Of a DNA stretch of 17,360 nt, positions 1 to 8,539 are shown piece after piece. This stretch comes from Deltaproteobacteria bacterium. Lineage in GTDB: Bacteria > SAR324 > NAC60-12. The stretch is taken from the NCBI GenBank assembly GCA_002716165.1, contig PAZT01000053.1:1-17360 (forward strand), written 5' to 3'. Under the pieces are notes generated by a model. The model did no database searches and was not told the DNA's origin. It saw nothing but the letters and a program-made list of their open reading frames with translations. Position 1 is the first letter of the stretch, and every line of letters starts with the position of its first letter. Position numbers and translations under genes: made by a program.

Positions 1-725
1 CACTTAAAGCTGAAGTTGTTGATGGTGCCGACCTTCTGGTGGTGCGAGAATTAACCGGAGGTATTTATTTCGGGAACCCCCGCGGAGTTGAAGAACGGGA
101 TGGTGAGCGAGTGGGCTTTAACACACTTGTTTATTCAGAATCTGAAATCCGACGTATTGCTAAAGTAGGCTTTGAAACGGCAATGAAGCGGAGAAAAAAA
201 CTAACTTCAGTCGACAAGGCAAATGTCCTTGAATCTACAGAGTTTTGGCGTGAAGTTGTTACTGATGTGGGAACTAATTTCCCAGAAGTCGAATTAAGTC
301 ATATGTATGTTGACAATGCAGCTATGCAGATAATAAGAGATCCAAAGCAGTTTGATACAATTGTTACAACTAATATGTTTGGTGACATAATCAGTGATGC
401 TGCAGCAATGATGACTGGATCATTGGGTATGCTTCCTTCTGCCAGCATAGGAGGTGGAGTGGGTATGTATGAACCTGTGCACGGCTCTGCCCCAGATATA
501 ACTGGACAGGATAAGGCCAATCCATTGGCTATGATTCTTTCTGCAGGTATGATGATGCGCTACTCATTTAATTTGACAGAGGCAGATGAAATGATACAAA
601 AGGCAGTTATTGATACTCTGGAAAAATATCGCACAGTTGACATTATGGCAGAAGGAAAAACAGAGATTGGTTGTCGGGAAATGGGAGAAAAAGTTCTTCA
701 ATCTCTTGAAGAAAATAATTCTTGA
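1..725 (+). CDS. leuB: 3-isopropylmalate dehydrogenase, C-terminal part (5' end outside window)
   Basis: This enzyme oxidatively decarboxylates 3-isopropylmalate with NAD+ in leucine biosynthesis, in the cytoplasm. The frame is already open at base 3, upstream of the first GTG at 39, and reads LKAEVVDGADLLVVRELTGG, a typical internal LeuB stretch, so the gene is cut by the window edge and GTG 39 is not its start. About 240 C-terminal residues remain. Family motifs seen are VRELTGGIYFG, the DKANVL lysine region, VDNAAMQ with a substrate/metal-binding Asp, FGDIISDAAAMMTGSLGMLPSA with the metal-binding aspartates, and the NAD-binding loop YEPVHGSAPDITGQDKANP. This loop favours isopropylmalate dehydrogenase over isocitrate or tartrate dehydrogenases. 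The TGA stop at 723-725 is followed by inverted repeats and convergent genes. The part seen is intact. Confidence 0.95.
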   Translation, partial: LKAEVVDGADLLVVRELTGGIYFGNPRGVEERDGERVGFNTLVYSESEIRRIAKVGFETAMKRRKKLTSVDKANVLESTEFWREVVTDVGTNFPEVELSHMYVDNAAMQIIRDPKQFDTIVTTNMFGDIISDAAAMMTGSLGMLPSASIGGGVGMYEPVHGSAPDITGQDKANPLAMILSAGMMMRYSFNLTEADEMIQKAVIDTLEKYRTVDIMAEGKTEIGCREMGEKVLQSLEENNS

Positions 726-747
726 TCCCCTTTTTTAAACTTCTCAG

Positions 748-810
748 TCTTAATGATGTTGTTGAAGAAGCATCATTAAAGACAGTAATCTAAATGTGTT
801 CAATTAGATT
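748..810. terminator. Two inverted repeats between convergent leuB and cupin genes
   Basis: Arm TTAATGATG (750-758) pairs with CATCATTAA (771-779) around a 12-base loop. A second repeat, AATCTAA (787-793) with TTAGATT (804-810), overlaps the cupin stop codon. Their position between two convergent genes suggests a bidirectional transcription end. Neither stem is GC-rich and no clear U-tract follows on either strand, so a classical intrinsic terminator is not proven. Confidence 0.3.
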
Positions 811-1177
811 GGTCATTTTCTCTGTTAACAGATTCAAGGGAAAAAGCGGGCTTACAGACTGACCAGTATTCAGCCTCTTCTTCAAATGGGTTTGAGTATT
901 TCACCCTTGCGCCTTTTCTTATAAGCAAAGATTCTCCAGATTTAATAGTTACTGTCTCTCCGTTTATTTCAACAAGCTTACATCCCCGCACCATAAGTGT
1001 GTATTCATCAAATTCAGGATTCTGATGCGGCTCAGACCATCCTGGGGGAACAATCATGTGTGCTATACTTAAATTGCTTTCACCAGTAGATACATGGCCA
1101 ATATGCTCTTCAATCAATTTCCCGTCTGTTGTTGGAACAACAAAAGGCGACTGCTGTAACAAAAATTTTTCACTCAT
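800..1177 (-). CDS. Small single-domain cupin protein
   Basis: A 125-residue protein that is almost entirely one cupin beta-barrel. Cupin motif 1 is recognisable at residues 46-65: G46, H51, N53 where the second His is usual, E58 and G65. Motif 2 follows as GESLLIRKGARVKYSNP (81-97), but the usual metal-binding His there is missing (K93/Y94). The metal site is therefore degenerate: H51 and E58 are present, while the second His of motif 1 and the motif 2 His are not. The protein may bind a ligand or sugar-like substrate rather than act as a standard metal enzyme. It starts at ATG 1177, 21 nt after the nucleotidyltransferase gene, and is apparently the last gene of the operon. No substrate can be assigned; a role coupled to the neighbouring nucleotidyltransferase is inference from position only. 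Confidence 0.8.
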   Translation of the reverse strand: MSEKFLLQQSPFVVPTTDGKLIEEHIGHVSTGESNLSIAHMIVPPGWSEPHQNPEFDEYTLMVRGCKLVEINGETVTIKSGESLLIRKGARVKYSNPFEEEAEYWSVCKPAFSLESVNRENDQSN

Positions 1178-1198
1178 ATTATTTTTACTTTCAAGTTG

Positions 1199-1990
1199 TT
1201 ATTTAATTAACTTGGGCAATATTTTTTTCAAAGCCCTTTCATAATGTGATTGGTCATCGATCTCTGTCCAAACAAGGTCTTCTACTTTTATAAAGGGAAT
1301 TTCTGTCGTTGAGCAAAGATCAGAGATGTATTCTTCATAATGTCTACTGCATGGAAATTCGAGATTTGCCTCATGATACTCGCACATTTGATTTAAAAGT
1401 TTGATAGATATTTTGGAAATCCCAACCAGTTCTCCCTGCACAGACAAGCTAGGAAAAGGTTTTTTTGAAATTTTAGTAATTTCCCCTCTTATGAATTTAC
1501 CTGAGTTTATGGTCACCGTTTGTTCCTTTAGCTTTTCTCCATATACATATACCTCATCTCCTGAGTTAGTTTTTCCAGAAACCAGTACGACATCCGGACC
1601 CTCAAAGTTTATAACATAATTTAATGCACGAGATTCGTAAAGTAGATCTGACTCCAAAAGCAAAAAATCCTCGTTTAGATAACTTTGTGCCACAAAGAGA
1701 GAGTGCATGCTACCTGTTTCGGCGAATTTTTTACTATGAATAAATTCAAGCTCAGGTGTGTTTCCTAGTTTATGAAGATGTTCGTGATAATGCGATTGCT
1801 GAAATCCAGTCACAATAATCGCACGATCTATACCCTCGTTTTTTAAACTTCCCAGAGAACGAGAGATCAGTGATTTACCACCTACTTCAAGTAATCCTTT
1901 TGGAAGTAAACCCGTTACATTTCGAAGCCTAATACCCATTCCTGCCGCCAAGATGACGACTGTGCGAATTTTTGAAATTGAGGAAGTCAT
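1199..1990 (-). CDS. NTP-transferase family protein, LicC/PntC-like (phosphocholine or aminoethylphosphonate cytidylyltransferase-like)
   Basis: A cytoplasmic Rossmann-like nucleotidyltransferase of 263 residues. The N-terminus carries the family signature VVILAAGMGIRL (11-22), with PK at 30-31 and GGKSLISR after it, for nucleotide binding. SDLLYE around D115 supplies the conserved metal-binding Asp. ETGSMHSL (91-98) resembles the substrate loop of the LicC/PntC group, which activate phosphocholine or 2-aminoethylphosphonate as CDP derivatives, more than that of glucose-1-phosphate thymidylyl- or uridylyltransferases. The length suits a stand-alone enzyme. It lies 5 nt after the msbA-like gene and 21 nt before the cupin gene, so the three are probably cotranscribed; a part in decorating an envelope lipid or glycan is inferred. 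No phosphonate mutase or choline kinase gene is present in the window, so the substrate stays open. Confidence 0.8.
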   Translation of the reverse strand: MTSSISKIRTVVILAAGMGIRLRNVTGLLPKGLLEVGGKSLISRSLGSLKNEGIDRAIIVTGFQQSHYHEHLHKLGNTPELEFIHSKKFAETGSMHSLFVAQSYLNEDFLLLESDLLYESRALNYVINFEGPDVVLVSGKTNSGDEVYVYGEKLKEQTVTINSGKFIRGEITKISKKPFPSLSVQGELVGISKISIKLLNQMCEYHEANLEFPCSRHYEEYISDLCSTTEIPFIKVEDLVWTEIDDQSHYERALKKILPKLIK

Positions 1991-1995
1991 TTAAA

Positions 1996-3792
1996 TCAGG
2001 AAACCAGATGTCCCTTGGTTTCTTCAGGCATATGACTTTCTGGCTGGTGTTTGAACTGCATCTCATAAAGCTGCTGGTATCGTCCTCCATTTATTAGTAG
2101 TTCTTCATGTCTGCCTTGTTCTACAATCTGACCGTTTTCCATAACGCAAATTCTGTCTGCACTTCTGATTGTGGATAGTCTATGTGCAATTACTAATGTA
2201 GTGCGATTTTCCATTAAATGTTCAATTGCCTGCTGAACTTCAATTTCTGACTCCGAATCAAGAGCTGAGGTTGCTTCGTCCAGTATGAGGATTGGAGCAT
2301 CTTTAACTAATGCACGAGCAATTGAGAGACGTTGTCTCTGTCCCCCAGAGAGTCGAGTGCCTTTTTCACCAATTAAAGTATCATAACCTTCAGGTTGTTC
2401 ATTTATAAATTTGTGGGCATTTGCGGCACGTGCGGCTGCAAACATTCGCTCCTTAGAGCATTCAGGCTGTCCATAGGTAATGTTGCTGGCAATAGTGTCA
2501 TTAAAAAGAATAGTATCCTGGGTCACTATTGCAATTAACTTTCTCAAAGAGAGCAGATCCAAATCTCTAAGATCATTTCCGTCTATTGTCACTGTGCCAC
2601 GTGTGATATCATAGAAACGGGGAATTAAATTGGCAATTGTTGTTTTTCCTGCACCACTACTGCCAACTAATGCAACCGCTTCACCCTTGCGAAGAGTAAG
2701 TTTAAAATCTCTGATGGCAGGTTCTTCATTTTCCGGGTAATGAAAAGCCTTAATATTGAGATCAATCTCTTTTTCGAAGCCAGTAATTTTTTTCGCGTTG
2801 GGGGAGATAACAATTTCATCTTTAACATCAAGGACATTGAAAATTCTGCGAACGGCAGCAAATCCTTCCTGTAGTTTTAAGTTGAATCCGTTTAGTTTTT
2901 TAACTGGTTCATTTAACATGAAAAAACTTATTAGAAAAGAGGTGAAATCCCCGGGTGTGATTTGTCCATTGATTATAAAATAACCACCAAATGCAACGAT
3001 GGTCGCCCCTGCTGTTGCTCCAACAATTTCTATGATCGGATAAGAATATGAATCAATCATTATAGAACGCATGTGGTTTTTATAGAGGTCATCATTGGCA
3101 CTTTTGAACCTCTTACTTTCGTATTTCTCCATTCCAAAAGCCTTTACGACCCTTACACCAGTAATTGTTTCGACCAGCAGGCTACTTAGTCCACCAAAAC
3201 TAATCTGTCTTTCGCTAACTGCAATTTTATTCCGCTGACCAAAATTATGAATAAATAAAATAGCCACGGGTATAATAATCATTGTTACTAAAGCAAGCTG
3301 CCAGCTTCTTAAAAACATGATTCCTAGCAGTAAAAAAAATTGTGGAATGTCCCTGAAGGGACCTGCTACACCGACTTGCATCATATTCTGAAATGCGTGC
3401 AAATCGTTGGTAAATCGCGAGATCAAATCGCCTGTCTTTGATCGGTTAAAGAAGGTAAGAGAAAGGTTGACTAGATGGTCAAATAGATGTTGCCTTAGTT
3501 TAAGGATAAGGCTTTGAACAAGGTGTCCGACACAGTAACTGTGGCCAAAAAAGAAAAAACCCTTAACAGCAAAAACTATTACCAGTCCCAAACCAACAAG
3601 GAAATATTGCTTAAGTTCAGGTTTTTCCCCATATACTATTGCGTCAACAATATCTTTTGCATAATATGCAGGCGCTGCAGTAAAGATATTATATCCAGCC
3701 ATACAGACAATGCTTAATATAACCCAGCCCTTAAGTGGAGAAATAAGGTTATATAATCGTAATGCAATATGTCTAGATTTTTCTTCTTTCAT
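1996..3792 (-). CDS. msbA: MsbA-like lipid flippase: ABC exporter, fused permease and ATPase
   Basis: Half-size ABC exporter of 598 residues, the usual length for MsbA, which acts as a homodimer to flip lipid A-core from the inner to the outer leaflet of the inner membrane. The N-terminal half (about 20-300) holds the exporter membrane domain with six hydrophobic segments and long intracellular loops (e.g. LVNLSLTFFNRSKTGDLISR). The ATPase domain has Walker A GSSGAGKT (377-384), Q-loop Q425, ABC signature LSGGQ (481-485), Walker B ILILDE (501-506), D-loop SALD and switch H537. All catalytic elements are intact. It starts at ATG 3792 without a strong Shine-Dalgarno, 44 nt after cysS. Assignment to MsbA rather than another lipid or drug exporter rests on overall pattern; the neighbouring nucleotidyltransferase fits an envelope role but does not prove it. 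Confidence 0.85.
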   Translation of the reverse strand: MKEEKSRHIALRLYNLISPLKGWVILSIVCMAGYNIFTAAPAYYAKDIVDAIVYGEKPELKQYFLVGLGLVIVFAVKGFFFFGHSYCVGHLVQSLILKLRQHLFDHLVNLSLTFFNRSKTGDLISRFTNDLHAFQNMMQVGVAGPFRDIPQFFLLLGIMFLRSWQLALVTMIIIPVAILFIHNFGQRNKIAVSERQISFGGLSSLLVETITGVRVVKAFGMEKYESKRFKSANDDLYKNHMRSIMIDSYSYPIIEIVGATAGATIVAFGGYFIINGQITPGDFTSFLISFFMLNEPVKKLNGFNLKLQEGFAAVRRIFNVLDVKDEIVISPNAKKITGFEKEIDLNIKAFHYPENEEPAIRDFKLTLRKGEAVALVGSSGAGKTTIANLIPRFYDITRGTVTIDGNDLRDLDLLSLRKLIAIVTQDTILFNDTIASNITYGQPECSKERMFAAARAANAHKFINEQPEGYDTLIGEKGTRLSGGQRQRLSIARALVKDAPILILDEATSALDSESEIEVQQAIEHLMENRTTLVIAHRLSTIRSADRICVMENGQIVEQGRHEELLINGGRYQQLYEMQFKHQPESHMPEETKGHLVS

Positions 3793-3836
3793 AATAGTAA
3801 AGTGTTTTTTCTTGTTAATTTGGTTGCGTAAAGTTC

Positions 3837-5279
3837 CTAATTATTTTTTTCTATCTCCCAAGTTGTTCCTTCCTTTGTGTCCTTAAACACTATGCCGATT
3901 TTCTTAAGGTGATCCCTAATTAGATCGGCACTTTCAAAATCTTTTTTTTCACGTAAGCTTGTTCGGAGCTCAACTAGAACCTCCATTATAGGGATCATAT
4001 GATCTTCGGAATAGTTTGTTTGAATTGCCTCAGGAATGATGCCCAGAACATCACCTCCTAATGATGAAAAAAGGTATTCTGCATCTGTCACTGCTTCAAG
4101 ATCAGGATTTTTTTCTGATAGCAGATTATTTGCTTCACGGTTTAAATCAAATAATGTTGCCAATGCCTGTGGTGATGAAAAATCATCATCCATTGCTTGA
4201 CAAAAACGCCTTTGAAATTCCTTAAATCGCTTTCCGGATGGCTTGGCATCTTTAGGTCGGAGTTTTCTAAGCTTTATAACAGTTTGGTGTATGCGTTTCA
4301 GAGATATTTCAGCAGAGTGTAGTGCTTTTTCATTAAAATCAACTACAGAGCGGTAATGACTGGCAGCGATGAAGTAGCGAACTATGAGAGGATCAAAATT
4401 TTTGAATAATTCTGGCAGTGATACAAAATTTCCTAAGGATTTACTCATTTTTTGTCCATCAATTGTCAGCATATTTGTATGAATCCATTTTCTGGCAAAC
4501 GGTTTTTTGAGCCCTCTGGCTTGGGAAATTTCACATTCATGGTGGGGAAATTTTAAATCCATACCTCCTCCATGAATATCAAATTCATCACCAAGATATC
4601 GTGTGCTCATGACAACGCACTCCGTATGCCATCCTGGATATCCCCATCCACTGAATGGATCATGCCAGCGCATCAAGTGTCCCGGCTCTGCTCGTTTCCA
4701 GAGTGCAAAATCTCCAGGATGACGCTTTTCTTTTAGTACCTCTTTGCGTGTTCCTTCAATCATCTGATCTATGGTCCTATTGGAGAGTTCCCCGTACTTT
4801 GGATCCTTATTGATTTCAAAATAAACTGATCCATTGGATTCATAGGCAAGGCCCAGTTCTATCAATTTTTCAATTGCTTCTAGCTGTTCGGTTATATGTC
4901 CTGTTGCTCTTGGACTTATGTCAGGTCGAATCACCCCTAGTCTGTCCATTGCTTCAAAATGTCTTCTAGAAAAATATTCAGCAACAGCCATAGGTTCTTG
5001 CTCTAGTTCACGCGCTCTTTTAATCAGTTTATCCTCACCATCCTCACCATCTCCCATCAGATGACCAACATCAGTTATGTTTTGAACATAAAAAGTTTTT
5101 AATCCAGAGTAGCGAAGATATCGTAGAATTATGTCAAAGCTGATATAAGCTTTAGCGTGACCGAGGTGACTATCCCCGTAAACTGTGGGTCCGCAAACAT
5201 AAATAGAGGCCTGTCCTTTGTGAATAGGATTAAAATCTTCTTTTTTACCGGATAATGAATTGTGAATTTGGAGGGGCAT
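3837..5279 (-). CDS. cysS: Cysteinyl-tRNA synthetase
   Basis: Class I aminoacyl-tRNA synthetase of 480 residues that charges tRNA-Cys in the cytoplasm. Visible hallmarks are the HIGH-type motif HLGH (38-41) in the GPTVYGDSHLGHAK context, KMSKS at 277-281, and the catalytic zinc ligands C29, C221, H246 and E250. The C221-H246-E250 spacing matches the E. coli C209-H234-E238 pattern that gives cysteine selectivity. The tail FESADLIRDHLKKIGIVFKDTKEGTTWE is the typical CysRS C-terminus. It starts at ATG 5279, 12 nt after the nuoM stop, with a modest GGGA preceding it, and is probably cotranscribed with nuoM and msbA. The gene looks complete and ordinary. Confidence 0.97.
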   Translation of the reverse strand: MPLQIHNSLSGKKEDFNPIHKGQASIYVCGPTVYGDSHLGHAKAYISFDIILRYLRYSGLKTFYVQNITDVGHLMGDGEDGEDKLIKRARELEQEPMAVAEYFSRRHFEAMDRLGVIRPDISPRATGHITEQLEAIEKLIELGLAYESNGSVYFEINKDPKYGELSNRTIDQMIEGTRKEVLKEKRHPGDFALWKRAEPGHLMRWHDPFSGWGYPGWHTECVVMSTRYLGDEFDIHGGGMDLKFPHHECEISQARGLKKPFARKWIHTNMLTIDGQKMSKSLGNFVSLPELFKNFDPLIVRYFIAASHYRSVVDFNEKALHSAEISLKRIHQTVIKLRKLRPKDAKPSGKRFKEFQRRFCQAMDDDFSSPQALATLFDLNREANNLLSEKNPDLEAVTDAEYLFSSLGGDVLGIIPEAIQTNYSEDHMIPIMEVLVELRTSLREKKDFESADLIRDHLKKIGIVFKDTKEGTTWEIEKNN

Positions 5280-5291
5280 TTCCCGGCTTCA

Positions 5292-6857
5292 CTAATCTTC
5301 TAAATTCCATACAAGGAATTTAGTTAATTCAGGACTATCTTCTTCATTTTTTGCGAAGCGAGGTTCCTGTGATTTGATTAACTGGATGTAATGGTTAATA
5401 CTTACCTCTATGCGTTCAAAGAATGGTTGAGGATATACACCAAGAAAGATGGTCCAGAAAACGAGAGGTACTAGAACAATAACTTCGCGTAATGTGAGAT
5501 CATTGAGGCGTTTCACCATATCCTTCGTTATTGGACCAAACACCACACGTTGCACCATCCAAAGCATGTAAATCGCTGCAATTAATACACCAAATGCTGC
5601 AATAATTCCATACCAAATATTGATTCTTGCAGCTCCAATCATTGCTAGTATTTCTCCAACAAAACCATTAAGTCCAGGAAGGCCAATTGAAGCCATTGAA
5701 AAGAAGATTAGGAATACTGCAAATTTGGGCATGGTATGAGCAACACCACCATAATCTGAAATTTCCTGAGTATGTGTACGTTCGTAAATCATACCAACAA
5801 TTAAGAACAGTGCCCCAGTTACAAGTGCATGGTTTATCATCTGTATCCAACTTCCATAAAGACCTTGTATGTTGATAGCGAATAATCCGAGTACTATGTA
5901 GCCCATGTGGGCTACAGATGAGTAAGCAATAAGCCTCTTTATCTGAGGCTGTACCATTGCCACCAATCCTCCATAAATTATTCCAATTAAGGCCAACACT
6001 ATGAAGACTGTAGAAAGCTCATAAACAGCTGCAGGAAAAACAGGCATTGCAAAACGCAAAAAACCATATGGTCCAAACTTTAGCAAAACTGCAGCAAGTT
6101 GGACTGACCCAGCTGTAGGAGCTTCATAGTGTGCGTCAGGAAGCCATGTATGAAGAGGAAAAATTGGAATTTTTACTGCAAAAGCTGCTGCAAATCCTAT
6201 AAACAACCAATACTGAGTATCAACTGGAATGTCCATGCCATACCAGTCCAGAATGTTAAATGACCAACCTCCATTTAAGTCGACATATAGTGTTGCCGTG
6301 TACAGAAGAGCAACCAGCATCAGTAGTGAGCCTAGAAAAGTGTAAAGAAAGAATTTGATAGTTGCATAAAGCCTGTTCGACCCCCCCCAAATACCGATCA
6401 ACAAATACATAGGAATAAGCATCAACTCAAAAAATACATAAAATAGCACTACATCCATCGCCGCAAAACAACCGAGCATGCCTATTTGCAAAAGAAGCAT
6501 TTGGATTTGGAATTGCCAGTTGCTTCTCTCTAAGTTCCAAGAGCCAAGAAGAGCCAAAGGTGTTATGAAGTTTATAATTAGCAGAAAGAATAGATTAAGG
6601 CCGTCCAGTCCCAAGAAGTATTCAATATTGAATTGAGTGATCCATGGCAGACGCTCAACCATTTGCAACTCAGCAGAATTTGAATCAAAATTAAACCATA
6701 GATAAAGACTAATAATGAAAGTGATAAAGCTACTTATAATTGCACTCACACGTGCTGGTAATCCATTAGCTTCCCCCCTGAAGATGCCTGCCAGTGCAAT
6801 ACCCAGTAACGGTGAAAAAATTATGGTCGAAAGAATTGGGAACGTGGAAATGATCAC
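5292..6857 (-). CDS. nuoM: NADH-quinone oxidoreductase subunit M (proton-pumping antiporter-like subunit)
   Basis: Inner-membrane subunit of respiratory complex I and one of three antiporter-like proton-pumping subunits; 521 residues with about 14 hydrophobic segments. Key charged residues are in place: E144 in FFELMLIPMYLL, K229 in FAVKIPIFPLHTWLPDAH, K260 in AAVLLKFGPYG and E402 in GFVGEILA, equivalent to E. coli E144, K234, K265 and E407. RLIAYSSVAHMGY (308-320) is the ND4/NuoM signature. The start is GTG 6857: the frame is closed by TAA three codons earlier, so nothing further upstream is possible, and no clear Shine-Dalgarno is seen. A hairpin, TTAATTT-AGA-AAATTAA (6864-6880), lies where one would expect it. 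Neither nuoL nor nuoN adjoins it; cysS follows at 12 nt. Whether this is the organism's only NuoM or an extra copy cannot be told here. Confidence 0.95.
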   Translation of the reverse strand: MIISTFPILSTIIFSPLLGIALAGIFRGEANGLPARVSAIISSFITFIISLYLWFNFDSNSAELQMVERLPWITQFNIEYFLGLDGLNLFFLLIINFITPLALLGSWNLERSNWQFQIQMLLLQIGMLGCFAAMDVVLFYVFFELMLIPMYLLIGIWGGSNRLYATIKFFLYTFLGSLLMLVALLYTATLYVDLNGGWSFNILDWYGMDIPVDTQYWLFIGFAAAFAVKIPIFPLHTWLPDAHYEAPTAGSVQLAAVLLKFGPYGFLRFAMPVFPAAVYELSTVFIVLALIGIIYGGLVAMVQPQIKRLIAYSSVAHMGYIVLGLFAINIQGLYGSWIQMINHALVTGALFLIVGMIYERTHTQEISDYGGVAHTMPKFAVFLIFFSMASIGLPGLNGFVGEILAMIGAARINIWYGIIAAFGVLIAAIYMLWMVQRVVFGPITKDMVKRLNDLTLREVIVLVPLVFWTIFLGVYPQPFFERIEVSINHYIQLIKSQEPRFAKNEEDSPELTKFLVWNLED

Positions 6858-6948
6858 CTTATTTTAATTTAGAAAATTAAGGAGTTATTTTGGAATAAAG
6901 CATGTATCTGAACATACTTTTTTTCAGGATGGTTTTTAGAGAATTAAG

Positions 6949-6954
6949 ATTATA
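6949..6954 (-). promoter_or_regulatory. Candidate -10 box upstream of nuoM
   Basis: On the minus strand this reads TATAAT, a perfect sigma70-type -10 hexamer, about 92 nt upstream of the nuoM GTG. The -35 region is a poor match (AT-rich, TTAATT-like), and the whole 6858-7059 interval is AT-rich, so a chance match is possible. This 202-base gap holds no gene. Confidence 0.3.
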
Positions 6955-7059
6955 AAATATTTAAATAATTAATTAAACATATATATCTAAGAGAATTCAG
7001 TACTTAAGGCAAGTTCAATCTGATTATAGACATCACTTCAGTGCTGGAACTATTGTGTT

Positions 7060-8355
7060 TCATTTAATTAAACTGGTTATTAAAGGTTCCATCAGTTCCC
7101 CTACAGTTTGATTTTTATTTAATTTAATTTCTTGGCCCAGCAGAATGTCTAGTGGATATATACCTTCACCAGACTCATCAACGCATCGTCCGCTAGTAAA
7201 AGAGCTGGTATTTGATTTATTAACAATTTCATTATCCAGAAGGTCAAGTTTAAGCCACTTTTGTTTGAATCCTGCAAGATACTCAATTTGTTCGAAGCTT
7301 CCGAAACAAACAAATCCGTTTATAAAACTTAATACAGTAAACCCAAGGAATAAGCCTGGACAAAGGACTCCTGATTTAATTTCAGTGATTAAATTTTCCT
7401 GAGTCAGTTTGAGCCTATAATTTTGACTATGTAATTCGTCTCCATTCAGAACAACTGCCTCCTGCCGCATTTTATTTTTATAGCTGACATTAACTGTGAA
7501 TAATGGAGTATTAGAGGGAAAGACAGCAAATACTGAATTACGTACTGTATTATCAAAAAATAACCGATAAATTGGATGATTTGTGTTTGAAATTACAACT
7601 TCCAAATAATTGCTAATAACCTCGTTCAGGTCAAAATATAAAATTGAATTAGAAGGAAATATTTTCCCAAGCTGGTTTGTGCAAAAAATAGAAGCCCATT
7701 TCGTAAAATCATCATCGGTTTTTGCCTTTGGAGAAATATCTAGAATTGGTTCAGAAAAATATGTTATGAGGTCAGCCATTTTTTTGGGTATCTTACTTTT
7801 AAAAACTCTGACATCTCTCATCTTTCCTGGAATTAAAGATATGCGTCGGTCTGAAGAATCGCGGATACGATCTTTATCCGCACGTTTTAACTGAGCGAAT
7901 TCAGGCGCATGAACGGATATTACTGATTCTAAATCTAAGTGATTACTGAAATTTAGACATCCTGACCAGGCTTTGTTTGCAAAAGGAACACCTGAATAAG
8001 ATCCGATAAAATAAGTTCTCCCTTTAGGGATTCCAAGTAATGCCATATGATGCAAAGCTAGGAAAGTAGGACCTTCAGAGGCAGTAATGTGAGTTGATGT
8101 CTGTAGAACTCGAGTCCTTTCCAATTCTTTGCAATATTTTTTTGCTTGCTTTTCTGTAAAACCTATCCTGTAAAATTCAATTTCAAATGCATTTCCTAGT
8201 TCTAATTCCATTGTAGGATGATTAGTATCAGTTTCCCAAAGATGCCTGGAATATTCGGTAAGAGGCATATTCCATACTGTTGACAATATTTTGGACAGTT
8301 CTGGACGTTTCGCTTTTTGAAGTGCACCATGGAAAATTTTCGTGTCAAATAACAT
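7060..8355 (-). CDS. Protein of unknown function, 431 residues
   Basis: I do not recognise this family. The reading frame is long, closed by TGA, and starts at ATG 8355, with no obvious Shine-Dalgarno but a 13-base palindrome 7 nt upstream. No signal peptide or clear membrane anchor is present; hydrophobic stretches are short, the longest being around VLCPGLFLGFTVLSFINGFVCFG near residues 330-350. The most motif-like block is residues 84-135: LQTSTHITASEGP, then GRTYFIGSYSGVPFANKAW, rich in His, Gly and small polar residues as in a ligand or substrate pocket. A basic, charged stretch follows near 155-190. The protein looks soluble and cytoplasmic. It stands alone on the minus strand, divergent from the dUTPase-like gene and about 200 nt from nuoM. 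The region is more AT-rich than its neighbours, which may hint at an accessory gene. Confidence 0.75.
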   Translation of the reverse strand: MLFDTKIFHGALQKAKRPELSKILSTVWNMPLTEYSRHLWETDTNHPTMELELGNAFEIEFYRIGFTEKQAKKYCKELERTRVLQTSTHITASEGPTFLALHHMALLGIPKGRTYFIGSYSGVPFANKAWSGCLNFSNHLDLESVISVHAPEFAQLKRADKDRIRDSSDRRISLIPGKMRDVRVFKSKIPKKMADLITYFSEPILDISPKAKTDDDFTKWASIFCTNQLGKIFPSNSILYFDLNEVISNYLEVVISNTNHPIYRLFFDNTVRNSVFAVFPSNTPLFTVNVSYKNKMRQEAVVLNGDELHSQNYRLKLTQENLITEIKSGVLCPGLFLGFTVLSFINGFVCFGSFEQIEYLAGFKQKWLKLDLLDNEIVNKSNTSSFTSGRCVDESGEGIYPLDILLGQEIKLNKNQTVGELMEPLITSLIK

Positions 8356-8361
8356 ATGTCA

Positions 8362-8374
8362 AAACTTGAAGTTT
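8362..8374. promoter_or_regulatory. Palindrome AAACTTGAAGTTT before the unknown gene
   Basis: A perfect 13-base palindrome (6-bp arms around a central G) lies 7 nt upstream of ATG 8355, in the divergent interval between the unknown gene and the dUTPase-like gene. It could be an operator, or in the mRNA a small hairpin near the initiation site. AT-rich palindromes of this size also occur by chance. Confidence 0.25.
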
Positions 8375-8469
8375 AGTTTTTATGCTCATAAACTCGGTTC
8401 ATTAATTTTTAAACAATTAATAAAAATTCATAAAAATCGGTATTATTTAGTCAAATTAAATTGAAGTCC

Positions 8470-8493
8470 CTTGTTCCGTAAGACAAGCTTTTT
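8470..8493 (+). terminator. Hairpin plus T-run in the dUTPase leader
   Basis: CTTGT (8470-8474) can pair with ACAAG (8483-8487), followed by GC and a run of five T (8489-8493), a terminator-like layout on the plus strand. No plus-strand gene lies upstream, so if real it would act as a leader attenuator for the dUTPase-like gene. The stem is only 5 bp, so support is weak. Confidence 0.2.
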
Positions 8494-8539
8494 ACTTGTA
8501 GTTATTATTTAACCTAAAATTTTTCAAATGCAAAAGTAG

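Noticed and set aside
8528..8539. UAG as a sense codon (recoding) in the dUTPase-like gene
   Set aside because: nuoM, the binding-protein gene and the hydrolase gene all end with TAG at sensible positions, so TAG is an ordinary stop here.
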